A DNA stretch of 64,000 nt from Torreya grandis (GCA_037957365.1 JARHVA010000397.1:3485501-3549500), one strand, 5' to 3'. Numbered from the stretch's first letter, positions 11,095 to 24,673 are shown. Numbers and translations: made by a program. The notes: a model not told the origin generated them from the sequence alone.

Positions 11095-14000
11095 TGACAA
11101 AATTTGACCCCAAGTCAAATTTATGTCAACCCATACTATTTTAAAATTTTATGAAAGTTTCATATGTCTTATGGAGTTATTTATTGTTCTATATGTCCAC
11201 TTGCCCTTCCCCTAGTCCTTGTTGAAGTCCATTCTCCTGATACTAGCCTATTTAACAAAAGTCAACATTGGTCAACCATGGTCAAACTTAGTAAAAGGAT
11301 TAATTTATTTTGTAAATGTCATTAAAAAGTATTTTACAGGTTTCAATGTGTCTTCAAGTCATAAATTAACCATTTTCTAGGTCTCGTGTGCAAAAAAAGG
11401 GTCATTTGGCCATATTTCTAGCTCATCAATTGACTTGTATGGATGATGGGAGTTAAAAAATATGTCATAAAGGTATTATGAATTTGGATAAGGTCAAATA
11501 ATGTCAAAATCAGTTAGGGTATAGTTAAAAATAAGTTATGATCAATAAATGGCAATTTTCCTTCAAAAATAAGAGCTTTTGCTTACTTGTATAAACTTCC
11601 CAAGTCCATCATCAGAAAAAAAATGTTGGAAGAGTAAATATTCACCTCCCACCATCCATTTAAATTCCATTTTTAAAGAAAAATGCAATTTTTTTAATCT
11701 TTAACTTGTTTTCCTCCATTTTCACTTGGCAAGCAAAGAAGGAGCTACTTCATGCACTTGGCATGGGTCGTACAAGTGGAATTTGGAGGAGAGATTTTGG
11801 GGGTCAATATTAATATAAGTTAAATTAATTTTAATGAAAATAATTTTATATTTGGTGCATCCTCCTTTATAAACAATCAATTTGATTCTAGGCAGCATTT
11901 TATGCATGTTCAACCATGAGGGGGTCACTATTTGAGCTTGTCTTAGAATTTATTATTTTAGATTGATGGATTTATTTGTTTTAGGTGTATCCACATTATT
12001 TTAAAGATTTTTCAATTCTTATTCTTGTTTTGGAGAGTTCAATTATTTGAGGAAGCCTCTTATAGGCTTGCAAAATGACTAGTTTGGATTCACAGTCATC
12101 CCAATTACTTTGAAAATGTTTATTTCAAATTGGATATGATGTTTTGATGTTGTTTTCGAAGTTATCCTAGTGTATATTTGGAATTAAAGTGTTTAAAATT
12201 TCTTTTGAGGTGTTTTGAGAGTATTCCTTGCATGATTCTTGTCATTTCATGACTTCCTTACATATCACAGTAAAAAATTCCACCTGCATAAGTATGTTGA
12301 TATAAAAAGTGCAATTTAGAATATTTTACATGGTACTTAACCTCTTGATACCACTAATGTACATTGAAGAGTTAATGGAGGCATGTAGGTGCTGTAAATT
12401 TGCATATTTGGAGAATGAGCTCATTTCTACATCTATAAAAAGAATGACCATCTATAGTTGATGCCATAAGTATGCCTTTTGGATGTGTTCCAATAGATTG
12501 TTAAATATAATTTACTATTAATTTATATGGGAAGGCATAGGAAAACCTCTTGATGATGCTAGTTTGAAAAAATATAGTATCAAAACATCAAATGGAAGGT
12601 TGAATTGTGTTTAGGGCATTTTGCTCTAAAAACACCAAACAGATGCCTGAGGGGTTTTTATAGGCCTCTCAATGTGTAACTATAAAAGGATTTGAAATTT
12701 ATAATTTGGTGGAGGTATATTATATATACCACAAAAATATTTCCCAGAGTTTGAAGGAGAAATGAATAGTGGAAGGTGGTCATTTAGACCCTCAAAGATG
12801 GCTAGAAAATCACTGAAACATGGTAGTATTGTCTACAGGGCATTGATTAAAAAGTTAACCTTGCATCCTATTTTGGTGTCCTAAGATATGATATCAAATT
12901 TTAATTATACTAATAGTTAAAATTATGATTTAAAGTTATAAATACCATGAGATAAGGTTAATATAATCACTTAACCCTAATGCATACTCCTTTGTCTATA
13001 CATAGGACTGTGAGAAGTCACCTATAGGCAGAAAGGTTAAAGTTTGTGAAATAAGTGCGGTCATGAAAAAGTTTATGATATTTCATTATTTTTAAGCAAA
13101 AAAAATACATCAATACCATTATATTCACCATTATCAACTCCATCTTTCCCTAGAAGACACCTACATGCCTAAAATGAATGAAAAAAACCACCTATAACTG
13201 AGCAGATAGTGGAATGAAGATTATGGCATTTGCAGGAGTCTTAAGGCACTTATAGGCTAAAAAAGGTTAAATTGTTAAAACCTAAGTGAATTTTGGATCT
13301 AAATGAGTTACTAAATCACAAATAAATATCAACTTCATGATAATCTCACCTTAAACTCACCTATAGGTAGGGTCCTAGGACTGTCTCAGTCTAAGAGGAC
13401 AATGAGCAATTGGAAGGCCTAAAAGGCCAAGATGCTAGGTTTGAAGGATGGGATACCATTGGAATAAGGAGATAGTTTAAAGATTACTATGTAATTTTTT
13501 GAAACCTTGGTCAAAAACTCCAAATAAAGGCACCTAAAATAAGTACCCATGTTCATTGTCACAGTTAGATAGGGTTATAAACAAAAAAAGGGACATGATG
13601 AGAATTTGGTGCCTAAGGAAGACAATGAGAGTTTAAAACCATATAATTTGGATTAATAATGATAAAATTAAGGAAATTATATGTCTAAAACATCCTAAAT
13701 CCACCCAATCCCCTTTTATCATAGCATAATGGACTTAGTTCGTACAGGCATAGTTGGAAAAGCCTTATTTCAAGAGGTGAGTTTGGGGACTCCACCTAGG
13801 AGAGGTTTTGAGTGTATCCATAGGTTAAAAAATAATTAAATTAGGGTACTTAACATAAATAAATAACTTTTATTCATAAATTAAGTGAATAAGGAGCATC
13901 CATGAGGAGGTTTAGACAAGAACATGCAAAAACAAGGTTTTTTACCCCTTTTTGAAGAAATTGGGATGGTTAGACATCCTAACCATGGAATAAAATGAAA

Positions 14001-16384
14001 AAAATTGGTAAATTTGGTAATTATGACCTTATTTATAATATAAAATACTCAATTTTCCCAAAAAATTAGGCCTAATACTCTCTCTTTTGTCTCAGAGCAA
14101 GGGCAGTCCCTTCATGCACAAGAATGACTATTTTGGGGAAAAGTGAAGGATGGTGAACCAAAGATAAATTGGATTGGTCCATATGGTTTTTAATATATAT
14201 GGGACACATGTAGGATCATAATAAAACTTTTTATAATTCTTTAATAAAAATATGACACCCTACATAACAAAGGTTACAGTCAAGTTTGACTGAAAACCTT
14301 AGGGCTAGAAGCCAATTTGGAGGTCATATGAATTTTCAACCTAATATATAATTTACATGTGATAAATAAATATTTATATAGGTATTTTTTGTGTATTAAA
14401 ACCATCACATTTCAAATATAACCAGGTTTAGGAAGAGATCAAAGAGGTAGGTAGACCTATTGGCAAGGTCTAAGCCCAAAACCAAATAGGGGTCAATTTC
14501 CATTTCAAGATTTTGGAAATCCATTCTAATGGTTAGAATAAGTTTTTAGGGTATATAAATAAATTTTTAAACCCTTGTTTTGAAAATAAAATCTTCAAGA
14601 AGCCTTTTTTGTCTTATGAAGCATTTAGACCCCACTAGGAGGTAAAAAATGAGCTCAAATGTCAAATTCAAGTGCTTAGAACTTCCACCAAGATTTTCAT
14701 GGGTGTTGGAGGTTTTTGGATAAGTTGAGGAGGGTGTCATAAAATATTTTTGTGATATTATTTTTTATTTTAAACGTCATAACTTCATGAACCATCCTTA
14801 AGAGGGTTAGAAACCTTTAAACCCTCCTAAGAAGCCTATATTGACCTGTTTGGAGAAATTGAGTTGGTAAGGCACCAAGATGAAAGAATGAGGCCAGGGG
14901 TATAAATGAAAGTTGTAGAAAACATTCTTATGTTTTTGAAAATGATATTTTATTGTATGGATTCCATAAGGATAGGGTACAAAGGTAGTTTTTAACATAG
15001 AATTGATTTTACTATAGGTTATTAAATGAATTAAGTGATGCAAATCATTTGATAGAAATATTGAGACTTGAATCAAATTCTCAAGTCATTTTAAAAATTT
15101 ATAAATTGTCCTAAGTTCCTCTATTAGCTCTCTCTTTTTATCCTATCTAAATTGGCATCTAGAATGACATAGTGGACATAGTGAAACCTCAAGTTTGGTG
15201 GCTTTTTATGATGTTTATAATGAATCCAAGCATATTAAGTGCCTATATAGGTGTCATAACACCTCTTTTATGGATCAGTTGAGAAATATGAAAATATTTC
15301 TAGTGCCAATTGTCAAAACAAGCCTAATGGAGAGTGATTATGATTGCAAGGTGATGATGAGCTTATGTAAGAGATTTTCATGATGAAAGAAACTCCCAAT
15401 GTAGGTGGAATCATTATTTTAACTCCCTATCCTCATAATATATGCTACACTTGTCCCTAATCTTCTTTGAAATGCTCAAGAGGAGCCCATGATGAAGGCA
15501 TTTTTACAAAGGAAAATGATTGAGGAGTTTCAATGCCACATGTGAAGAAGGAGCTCAGTTTGGGATGGACACATGTTTCAATCAATTTCATAACTCCTTT
15601 CCACCTAATTCACACGAATTTTAACTAATTTTCACCTTTGGACACTTGTATTTGTGCCTCTTCAGCTTCTCTCTTCTCTCTCTTCTTTCAAGTTCTATAA
15701 ATACAAGCCATTTTGGATTTTTAAGGGGGGATTCTAACTCTTGGTATGGTGAATCCTTTCCAAAATTGTACCTTGATTTATACTTAAGCTAATGATAAGT
15801 AAGTTGGTTATACTCTAAGTCAATTTTCACTATGTTTTAAAGTGATCCATCTTGAATGTCAAGCATAGATTGAGTTCATCTTGTTTTCATGCAATCCTTG
15901 AATGTGTTACTGCAAATGACTTCTCTCCTAACATGTTTCATGAATTTATGCTATTGAAATAGATTTTTAAAGTGTGTATGAGTTTTTTAGTGTCATATCT
16001 AAACTTCCCTTCACTTACCTTTATTTTTTTATTTGTTATTTTCCTTCACGAGAAACACTCATGATAGGAAGTTCTATTAATGGTGTGAGTCTAATTTGAT
16101 TGTCTTAGTTCATTATACAAATCCCAAGTGTATGAATGGAATCAAATTTTAGTGTATCACCTCCTATTTTAGGTTTCCTTTATGTATCTTTCTCTCCCTT
16201 TTCACCCATGTTAGGTAGTTTTAGTAGCATAAGCACATCAAGTCATATCTAGGGAGCTAGCCCTCATAATATAGAGATTCATCTCTCCTACAAGTTCACC
16301 CAAAACTTGAGAGATGATTCAATTTTGTATCAAATTGTAGGAGTTTCATATAGTATCTTAGGGTGAAAATTTTGATTAAAATAG
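11095..16384 (+). repeat. Family B 5' LTR, about 5.29 kb
   Basis: It begins TGACAAAATTTGACC and is collinear with 18,686-23,972 over its whole length. No open frame is long enough or conserved enough to call a gene. A CT-rich tract and TATA box at about 15,660-15,703 would put roughly 4.6 kb in U3 and about 650 bp in R-U5. Confidence 0.85.
15694..15703 (+). promoter_or_regulatory. Putative LTR TATA box, family B 5' LTR
   Basis: TCTATAAATA follows a pyrimidine tract (CTTCTCTCTTCTCTCTCTTC) and is followed about 30 bp later by a G run. The same arrangement is kept in the other LTR, where the surrounding sequence has drifted. Confidence 0.65.
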
Positions 16385-16559
16385 TTCTATTACACCTAAT
16401 GGGATAAGGTCCAAATGGTGGGAAGATTATTGCTGTGTCTTCTCTCTTATTAGCTTTTGGAAGCATCCTAGAAAACATCAATGGTGACTCCAGATGATTT
16501 CTAATTTTAAGTAGCCAAGGTATCTATTGATGAATATTTTGATCAATTATTATCTTTTC

Positions 16560-17171
16560 ATGTGACTTATGAAGTTGATATGGATGGATACAAGGATAAT
16601 CCTTACCATACACCTCTCTATCAACCTTTTGTATTACCCTTTTTATCCTCTTCAATAGTCTTATCAAGAATACCATCCTCCCTATGAATCATATCAATCC
16701 TATGGTCAACCTAGTCCCTTTCCAAATGAGTATGTTATTGTTGACTAGCCATATGACCCATATTCACCTCAGCCTTATCATGAGGAATCAAGAAACACCA
16801 TTAGTTGGGAGGCAAAATATGAAGCTTTGAAAACCTTGCTTGAAGAATTTAAATAGCCTAGTCACTTTAACCAAGCTTACTACACCTCTCATTCTCAAAA
16901 TGTGTTTTCAATTATGCCAAAGTTTTTAGAATTGGAAAAGCATATGAGTGTGCTAGATAAGTGTTGTGATGAAACTCTTGGTGGTATTATGGATTGGTTA
17001 AGAGTTTCATTTGGGTTATTAATGGACATGTGGGTGTATGTTGAGGAGGAGAATCAATATGCCATTAGTGAAGGATTGTCTATAGAAATAAAGGCTTTTC
17101 AATGGTGGATTAATAGGTTAGAGAGCTGGGAAAATCAAGAGGATATGGAACAAGTTACAACTATAAAATAA
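16560..17171 (+). pseudogene. Unrecognised family B internal protein, N-terminal part
   Basis: A frame with two stops runs from about 16,640. It reads a Tyr/Pro/Gln-rich stretch (YQEYHPPYESYQSYGQPSP and similar), then EESRNTISWEAKYEALKTLLEEF, and then an uninterrupted 89-codon segment at 16,902-17,171 that looks alpha-helical (FLELEKHMSVLDKCCDETL, then FQWWINRLESWE). I do not recognise the family. The composition, a disordered PY-rich lead followed by helices, is like the gag-proximal ORF of some Tat elements, but this is inference. Confidence 0.5.
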
Positions 17172-17427
17172 TCTACAAAAATATATGAAGAGCCTCAAGA
17201 ATATGAGGAAGATGATGAAAGCCTATATGAATAAGATCTCCTTCCTATTTCTCATCCTATCTTACCTATCCCTCAAGATCCCATTCAATAAGTTCCACCC
17301 ATATCCATGCCAATACCCAACCCATAGACCTATATATATCTCTTCCACCATTCCACTCCTTAAAAAATAACTTATTCAATCCTCAAAAGAGCCTACTAGT
17401 TCTGAGCATCCAACTTGGGACCAAACT

Positions 17428-17754
17428 GTGAAGCCTTGGGGAAAGAAAGAGGTCAAAGGAGAAGTCCAAGAAGATGATGAAAATCATGAGGTGGCTATGG
17501 AAGAAAGTGATGTGCCCTCAACCCAACAAGGCCTTGTTATTATCCAAGAGTCATTTCAAGAGATTTCTCTTTCTCCCATATCCATTTATGAGCCTCTCAC
17601 TACACCTTACATTCTTTCTTCAGATCACTCATCTATTTTCCACCCTCTCACCCTATCTCTTCTTGAAGAAGAACCTCTTTTAAGGGAAGCATCAAAGGAG
17701 GAACAAATTAAATTTATAGTAGAGCAAGAGGATGACACAATTGATGATGAATAA
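17428..17754 (+). pseudogene. Unrecognised acidic protein fragment in family B interior
   Basis: This is an uninterrupted stretch of 108 codons. It is strongly acidic (EVQEDDENHEV, EEQIKFIVEQEDDTIDDE) with a Ser/Pro-rich middle. It has no domain I can name. The same frame continues past a stop to about 18,000 with more Glu/Lys-rich sequence, so it is probably one decayed ORF together with the previous entry. Confidence 0.5.
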
Positions 17755-18685
17755 GAATTTATCATTAGAACTCCACTTGGGGATATCAATCATAACTCAC
17801 CCTTCTTGAACCAAGAGAAAAAAAACTCAAATGAAGTTATAGCTACTCGTAAGAAGGATGGGGATAGACTTGGAGTGGACCATATGACTAAGGATCAAGA
17901 TGAGGTGTTTAAAGGAGTAGTTCATGAGGAAGAGGTGAACCTTGATGTGAGAGATGAAAAAGAAGAATGGATGTAGTAGATTGAGTTTATAAAGGATCCT
18001 AAATAACTTTCAAGGTTGAAGGCAAAGTATATGAAAAGATAGATTAAGAAGTATCCATGAGAGATAATGATCAAGATTGGGAAACTTACACAAAGCTCCT
18101 TGATGATCTTGAAGAAATTACAACTGACAAACCACTTACCCATTCTTAAGACATCATGGAGAACCAAGAAACATGATTTTATGAGGCATCATTGGATCAT
18201 GTAGAAAACAAGAATTCTTATGAAGAAGCTAAGGTAGTTAAAGTGCAAGAAGAATTCATCCTTATAGTTTATTTGTTTGAAGTTGTCTCAGCTACATTGA
18301 AATCTAAGCCAAGAAGATTGTCTAACACCATGATAAATATGAAGGCTTCCATGCCAATGTTCAAATAGAAACATGTCTCATGTATCCCTTCATCCTATGA
18401 GGTAAGAAGAGTTTTAGAATTTCCATTTGATCCAAGAGGGAGAGATTCTTTCAAGATACTATGTGTTTAGTTTAGTTTTGTTTCAGTTATCTTGTGTTTC
18501 CTTCCTATTGTTTGGTGTGTTTCTTTGATTTTGTGTGTGTGGGTCAACTAGATTGTTTCCGTAGAGTCAAAATTATGTTCAATTTAGTTGAAGTTTCATA
18601 TGAATGACTCTGTGCCCAATGGAGGTGTTACACAACTAGTCTTAGGCATAGTAAGCATGACACCCATAGGAATCACCAAGAATTT

Positions 18686-21600
18686 TAACCAAATTTGACC
18701 CCAAGTTAAATTTTGGTCAACCCCTACTATTTTAAACTTTTAGGAAAGTTTCATATATCTTATGGGGTCATATATTGTCCTATATGTCTACTTTCCCTCC
18801 CCCTAGTCTTTATTGAAGTCCATTCTCCTGGTACTAGCCTAGTCAACAAAAGTCAACATTGGTCAACCATGGTAAAATTTATTAAAAGGCTCAATTTATT
18901 TTTGAAATTTTCTAAAATGGTATTTTATAGGTTTTAATGTGTCTTCAAGTCATAAATTAACCATTTGCTAGGTCTCATGTGCAAAAAGGGTCATTTGACC
19001 ACATTTCTAGCTTATTAATTGACTTGTACAAATGATGGGAATTAAAAAATATATCATAAAGGTAGTATGAACGTGTATAAGGTAAAATAATGTCATAATC
19101 AGTCAAGGGATAGTTAAAAATCAGTTATGATCAAGAAATGGTAGTTTTCCCTTAAAAATAGGAGCTTTTGGGCACTTGTATGGACTTCCCAAGTCCATCA
19201 TCAGCCAAAAACGTGGGAAGAGTAAATATTCACCTCCCACAATCAATTTCAACACTTTTTTTCAATAATAATGAAAAATGTTTCATCTACAACTTGTTTT
19301 CCTCCATTTTCACTTGGTAAGTAAAGAAGGAGAAACTTCATGCATTTGGCATGGGTTGTACAGGTGGAATTGGGTGGAGTTATTCTAAGGATGTATATCA
19401 ATCTAAGTGAACTTAATTTTCATAATAATAACTTGATATTTGGTGCATCCTCCTTTATGAACAATCAATTTGATCCTAGGCAACATTTTATGCATGTTTA
19501 ATCATGAGGGGGTCACTATTTGAGCTTGTCTCAGAATTATTATTTTGGATTGATGTATTTATTTGTTTTAGGTGTCTCCACATGATTTTAAAGATGTTTC
19601 CATGCTTCTTATTGTTTTTTATAGTTCAATTATTTGATGAATCCATAGGCTTTTAAAATGACTAGTTTGGATTCACAATCATCCCAATTACTTTGAAAAT
19701 GTTTCCTTCACATTGGATATGATTTTTTTATGTTTTTTTTTGACATGATCCTAGTGTATCCTAGTAATTAAAGTGTTTAAAATTTATCTTGAGGTGTTTT
19801 ATATCATTCCTTGCATGATTCTTGTCATTTCATGACTTCCTTGCATATCACAGTAAAAAACTCCACCTACAAAAGCATGTTGACATCAAAAGTGCAATTT
19901 ATAAGGTTTGACATGGTCCTTAACCTCTTAGGAACACTAATTTACATTTAAGAGTTAATGTAGGAATGTATGTGTTATAAATTTACATATTTTGAGAATG
20001 AGCTCATTTTTACCTATATAGAAAGAATGACCATCTATAGTTGATGCCATAGGTATGAATTTTATAGGTGTTCCAATAGTTTCTTAAATAAAATTTAAGA
20101 TTCCTTACTATGTGAAGGCATGTTAAAACCTCTTTATTATTCTATTTTGACAAAGGATAGTATCAAAACATCAAATGGAAGGTTGGACTGTGTTCAGGCC
20201 CTTTTCCTCTAAAAACACCAAATAAAGGCTTGAGGGGTTTTTATAGGCCTCTCAAAGTAAACCTATAAAATGATTTGAATCCTTTAGTTTGGTGGAGGTA
20301 TATTATATAGACCAAAAAAATATTTCCCAAAATTTTAAGGAGAAATTAAGAGTGTAAGGTGGTCATTTATACCCTCAAAGATGGCTACAAAATCACTAAA
20401 ATAGGGTAGTATTATCTATAGGGCATTGATCAAAAAGTTAACCTTGCATCCTATTTTGGTGTCCTAGGATATGATATCAAATTAGAATTATACCAATAGT
20501 TAAAATTATGATTTCAAGTTCCAAATAACATGAGATAAGGTGAATTTTATCTCTTAACCCTAATGCATACTCCTCTGTCTGTACACAGGACTGTGAGGAG
20601 TCACCTACAGGCAGAAAGGTTAAAGTTTGTGAAATAAGTGTGGTCATGAGAAATTTGGTAATATTTCATGGTTTTTAAGAAAAAAATAAATCCATACTAT
20701 TATATTCACCATTATAAACTCCATATTTCCCTAGAAGACACCTATAAGCCTAAAATGAGTGAAAAATAAACACCTACAGCCGAGCAGAGAATGGAATGAT
20801 GATTATGGAATTTGGAGGAGTATTAAGGAACTTATAGGATAAATAAGGTTAAAATTTTAAAACATAAGTGGCTTGGGTATATAAATTAGTTTATAAATCA
20901 CAAATAAATATCAACTTTATGCTACTCTCACCCTAAACTCACCTATAGGTAGGGTCCTACGACTGTCTCACTCCAAGAGGAGAATGAGCAATTGGAAGGC
21001 CTAAAAGGCCAAGATTATAAGTTCGAAATATGGGATCAAATTGGAATAAGGAGATATAAAATAATAATATGGAATTTTTTGAAACCTTGGTCAAAACCTC
21101 TAAATAAAGGCACCTAAAATAAGTACCCTTATTCACTGTCACAGTTAGACAGGGTTATAAAAAGGAAAGGGACATGATGAGAATTTGGTGCATAAGGAAG
21201 AGAAGGAGAGTTTAAAACCATAAAATTTGGATTAATAATTATAAAATTAAGGAAATTATATTTCCAAAACATCCTCAAGCCACCCAAGCCCCTTTTCTCA
21301 TAGCAAAATGGACTCAATCTATATAGGTAGGGTTGGAAAAGCCTTGTTTCAAGAGGTGAGTTTGGGGATTCCACCTAGGAGAGAGGTTTTGAGTGTATCC
21401 ATAGGTTCATAAAGAATTAATTAAGGGTAAGGAACATACATAAACAAATTTTATTCATCAAATAAGTGAATAAGGATCATCCATGAGGAGGTTTCGATAA
21501 GAACATGCAAAAATAAGGTTTTTTACCTCTTTTTTAAATAAATTGGGATGGTTAGACCTCCTAACCATGGAATAAAACGAAACACTTTAGTAAATTTGGT

Positions 21601-23972
21601 AATTATTAATATTTTTATCTTCTCAAATACTCAATTTTACAAAAAAATAGTCCTAATTTTTTTTTTGTCTCAGAGTAGGGGCAGTCCCTTCATGCATAAG
21701 AATGACTATTTTGGGGACAAGTGAAGGATGGTGAACTAGAGATAAATTGGATTAGTACATATGGTTTGAATATCTAGGGTACATATGGAGGAACCTAATA
21801 AACCTTGATATAAGGCTTTAATATAAATAGGACACCCTACATAATAAGAGTTATAGTCAAATGTGAATGAAAGCCTTAGGGCTAGAAGTGAATTTGGAGG
21901 TCATATGTATTTTAAAATTAATATATGTTTTATATGTGATAAATACATGTTTACATAGGTATTTTGGGTGTATTAAAACCATCACATTGCAAATATAACT
22001 ATTGGAGGGTCAATAATATCTCAAAGAGGTAGGCAGACCTATTGGCAAGGTCTAAGCCCAAAACCAAATAGGGGTCAATTTCCATTTCAATATTTTGTAA
22101 GTCCATTATAATGGTTGTATTGAGTTTGTATGGTATATAAATAAATGTTTCAACCATTATTTTTCAAATAAAATATTCAAGAAGCCATTTTTGGCTTAAG
22201 AAGCATTCATACCCCATTAGGAGGCAAAAAATGAGCTTGAATGTCAACTTCAAGTTCTTAGAACTTCAACCAAGCTTTGAATGGGTTTTGTAGGTGTTTG
22301 GATAATTTTAGGAGGGTATCAGACAATATATTTGTGAGATTAGTTTTTAGGTTCAACATCAAAACTTCATGAACCATCCTTAAGAGGGTTAAAAACCTTC
22401 AAACCCTCTTAAGAAGCCTATAGTGACTTGTTTGGAGAAATTGAGTTGGTAAGGCACCAAGTTGAAAGAATGAGGCTAGGGGTATAAAATGAAAGTTTTA
22501 TAGAAAACATTCTTAGGTTTTTCACAATGTGCTTTGATTGTATGGATTCCTTATGGACAAGGTATAGAGGTAGTTTTTAGCATAGAATTGGTGTTTCCTT
22601 TAGGTTATTGAAGGAGTTAAGTGATGAAAATCACTTTGATAGAAATATGGATACCTAAATCAACTCCTCAATTCATTTTAAAAACTCATAAATTTTCCTA
22701 AGTGCCTCTATTATGTCTCTCACTTTTTATCCTGTCTAAACTGGCATCTAGAATGACATAGTGGACAAAGTGAAAACTCAAGTTTGGTGGCTTTTTATGA
22801 TGTTTATAATGAATACAAGAATATTACATGCCTATATATGTGTCATAACACCTCTTTTATATATCAATGAGAAATATGAAAAGATTTATAGTGCCAATTG
22901 TCAAAATAAGCCTAATGGAGGGTGATTATGATTGCAAGGTGATGATGAGCTTATGTAAGAGATTTTCAAGATGAAGTAAAATCCCAATTTAGGTGGAATC
23001 ATTTTTTTAAATCTCTCTCCTCATCATACATGTTATAATTTTCCCTAATATTCATTGGAATGATCAAGAGGAGCCCATGATGAAGGAATTTTTCCAAAGG
23101 AGAATTATTGAGGAGTTTCAATGTCATATGTGAGGAAGGAGTTTAGTTTGAGATGGACACATGTTCAAATCAATTTCATAACTCCTTTTCCACCTCATTA
23201 AAATTAATTATAATTAATTTTCACCTTTGGACACTTTTATTTTTTCCTCTTCAACTTCTCTCTTCCCTCTCTTCTTCCAAGTTCTATAAATACAAGCCAT
23301 TTTGGCTTTACAAGGGGGGATTCCAACTCTTGGTATGGTCAAGCCCTACCAAAATTTTACCTTGATTTGTAATTAAGATAATGAGAAGTAATTTGGTTAT
23401 ACTCTAAGTCCATTTTCACTACATGTTGAAGTGATCCATATTGAATGTCAAGCATAGATTGAGTTCATCTTGTTTTCATGCAATCCTTGAATGTGTTACT
23501 GCAAATGACTTCTCTCCTAACATGTTTCATGAATGTATGCTATTGCAATAGATTTTTGAAGTGTGTATGATTTTTTTAGTGTCATATCTAAACTTCCCTT
23601 CACTTACCTTTGTTTTTTGATTTGTTATTTTCCTTCATGAGAAACACTCATGCTAGGAAGCTCCATTAATGGTGTGAGTCTTGTTTGATTGTCTTAGTTC
23701 ATTATACAAATCCCAAGTGTATGAATGGAAGCAACTTTTAGTGTATCACCTCCTAGTTTAGGTTTTGTTTATGTATCTTTCTCTCCATTTTCACCCATGT
23801 TAGGTAGTTTTAGTATAATAAGCACATCAAGTCATATATAGGGAGCTAGCCCCCATAATCTAGAGATTCATCTCTCCTACAAGTTTACCCAAAACTTGAG
23901 AGATGATTCAATGTTGTATCAAATTGTAGGAGTTTCATAGAGTATCTTAGGGTGAAAAATTTGATGACAACA
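18686..23972 (+). repeat. Family B 3' LTR, about 5.29 kb
   Basis: It is the direct repeat of 11,095-16,384. It starts TAACCAAATTTGACC (the other copy has TGACAAAATTTGACC) and ends GATGACAACA before family A resumes. Scattered substitutions and small indels between the two LTRs show that the insertion is old. Confidence 0.85.
23283..23292 (+). promoter_or_regulatory. Putative LTR TATA box, family B 3' LTR
   Basis: TCTATAAATA after a CT-rich tract is conserved with 15,694-15,703, including the following ACAAGCCATTTTGG. Confidence 0.65.
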
Positions 23973-24673
23973 ATTCTATTATAGGAAATCCTAATGTAGA
24001 TAAGGCTAAAGTGGCCAACACAAATGTTGTATATAAAATCAAGCCTGAGGTCCCTCCTTTCTAATCCGTACAATAATTTAGGTGATAATTTGGGTGATAG
24101 TTCCACCCTGATTGATGATGGAACTTCTGGGAGCCATAACTTTTGTACTGTAGGTCTAATTGATTCTCCGTTTAAACCGTTGGAAAGCTAAGAATGAGGA
24201 GAACATTTTGAAATTGCATGGATATTTGTTAAATGAAGTTTTATCCCCAAAAACCCAATAGAAGTGCCCTAAATTTCAATTTTAGTAGTGCAGTCTAAAA
24301 GTAGTAAGTTTCTAAAAATAGTAATTCTTTGAATTCTATATTGTTTTAAATATTAAAAGTCAAACCACTTAATATCCCTCAATATTTGTGACCTTCCACA
24401 TCCTCCCCATGCTTTCAAAATGTTTATAAATGAAGAGTTAACCTGAAATGTGAAGACAGACATCTCTTCCCAGAGATAACCATATATTTGTATTGCGATC
24501 TTGAGTAATACTACATCTCTTCTCAGAGAATTCATTGTTAATATGTTATTTCTATGCTATTGAAATATTTATCAACTAGAACTTCTGAGTTTTGGATCAC
24601 TTTCTTACTAACCATTCAAATATTTTGTAAGAATATACGTAATTGTTTGGTTAAGTTTCGATATTCATCTATT
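23973..24673 (+). pseudogene. Family A copy 2 resumed: protease region, interrupted
   Basis: Family A text resumes here (AATCCTAATGTAGATAAGG), so this is the right half of the copy split by family B. It is itself interrupted at 24,063-24,599 and then continues with the protease-region sequence (CTTACTAACCATTCAAATAT) until about 24,673, where it jumps to a second copy of the family B LTR end. The protease motif is not complete here. Confidence 0.75.
24063..24599. mobile_element. 537-bp insertion with 6-bp target duplication, unclassified
   Basis: The insert lies between two copies of CTTTCT (24,057-24,062 and 24,600-24,605) in the family A protease region; other A copies have the site once. 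Read on the minus strand it starts TGATCC and ends GGATTA, which would suit a solo LTR with a decayed CA end. It keeps several CpGs, unlike its surroundings, so it may be younger. A 60-codon minus-strand open stretch at 24,353-24,535 has no motif I recognise. Confidence 0.6.

Larger units (their letters stand above)
16385..18685 (+). other. Family B internal region, short and pol-free
   Basis: The 2.3 kb holds no protease, RT, RNase H or integrase motif. A TGGTGACTCC at 16,482-16,491 resembles the tRNA-Arg-type primer site TGGCGACTCC of Ogre-like elements, but it lies about 100 bp inside the LTR end marked here and the match ends after ten bases. Two open stretches (next entries) share an acidic, proline- and tyrosine-rich character. 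The 3' end, about 18,440-18,620, is T/G-rich and non-coding. Confidence 0.65.
11095..23972. mobile_element. Family B: giant-LTR element without pol (LARD-like)
   Basis: Two long direct repeats, 11,095-16,384 and 18,686-23,972, differ by only a few bases in total length and bracket a 2.3-kb internal region. Family A sequence is continuous across the insertion: gag-protease text stops at 'gaggtc' and resumes at 'tctattataggaaatcc'. The candidate 5-bp target duplications are cttat and tctat, which are imperfect. LTRs of about 5 kb recall Ogre/Tat-lineage elements. The lack of gag-pol domains matches the definition of a large retrotransposon derivative. Element orientation is taken as plus from the TATA box position. 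Confidence 0.85.

Noticed and set aside
16482..16491. tRNA-Arg-type primer binding site of family B
   Set aside because: Match ends after ten bases and the position is about 100 bp inside the LTR end; noted in the interior entry but not called as a feature.
23153..23365. 70-codon open frame in the family B 3' LTR
   Set aside because: Not conserved in the matching part of the 5' LTR, and it overlaps the CT tract and TATA box.
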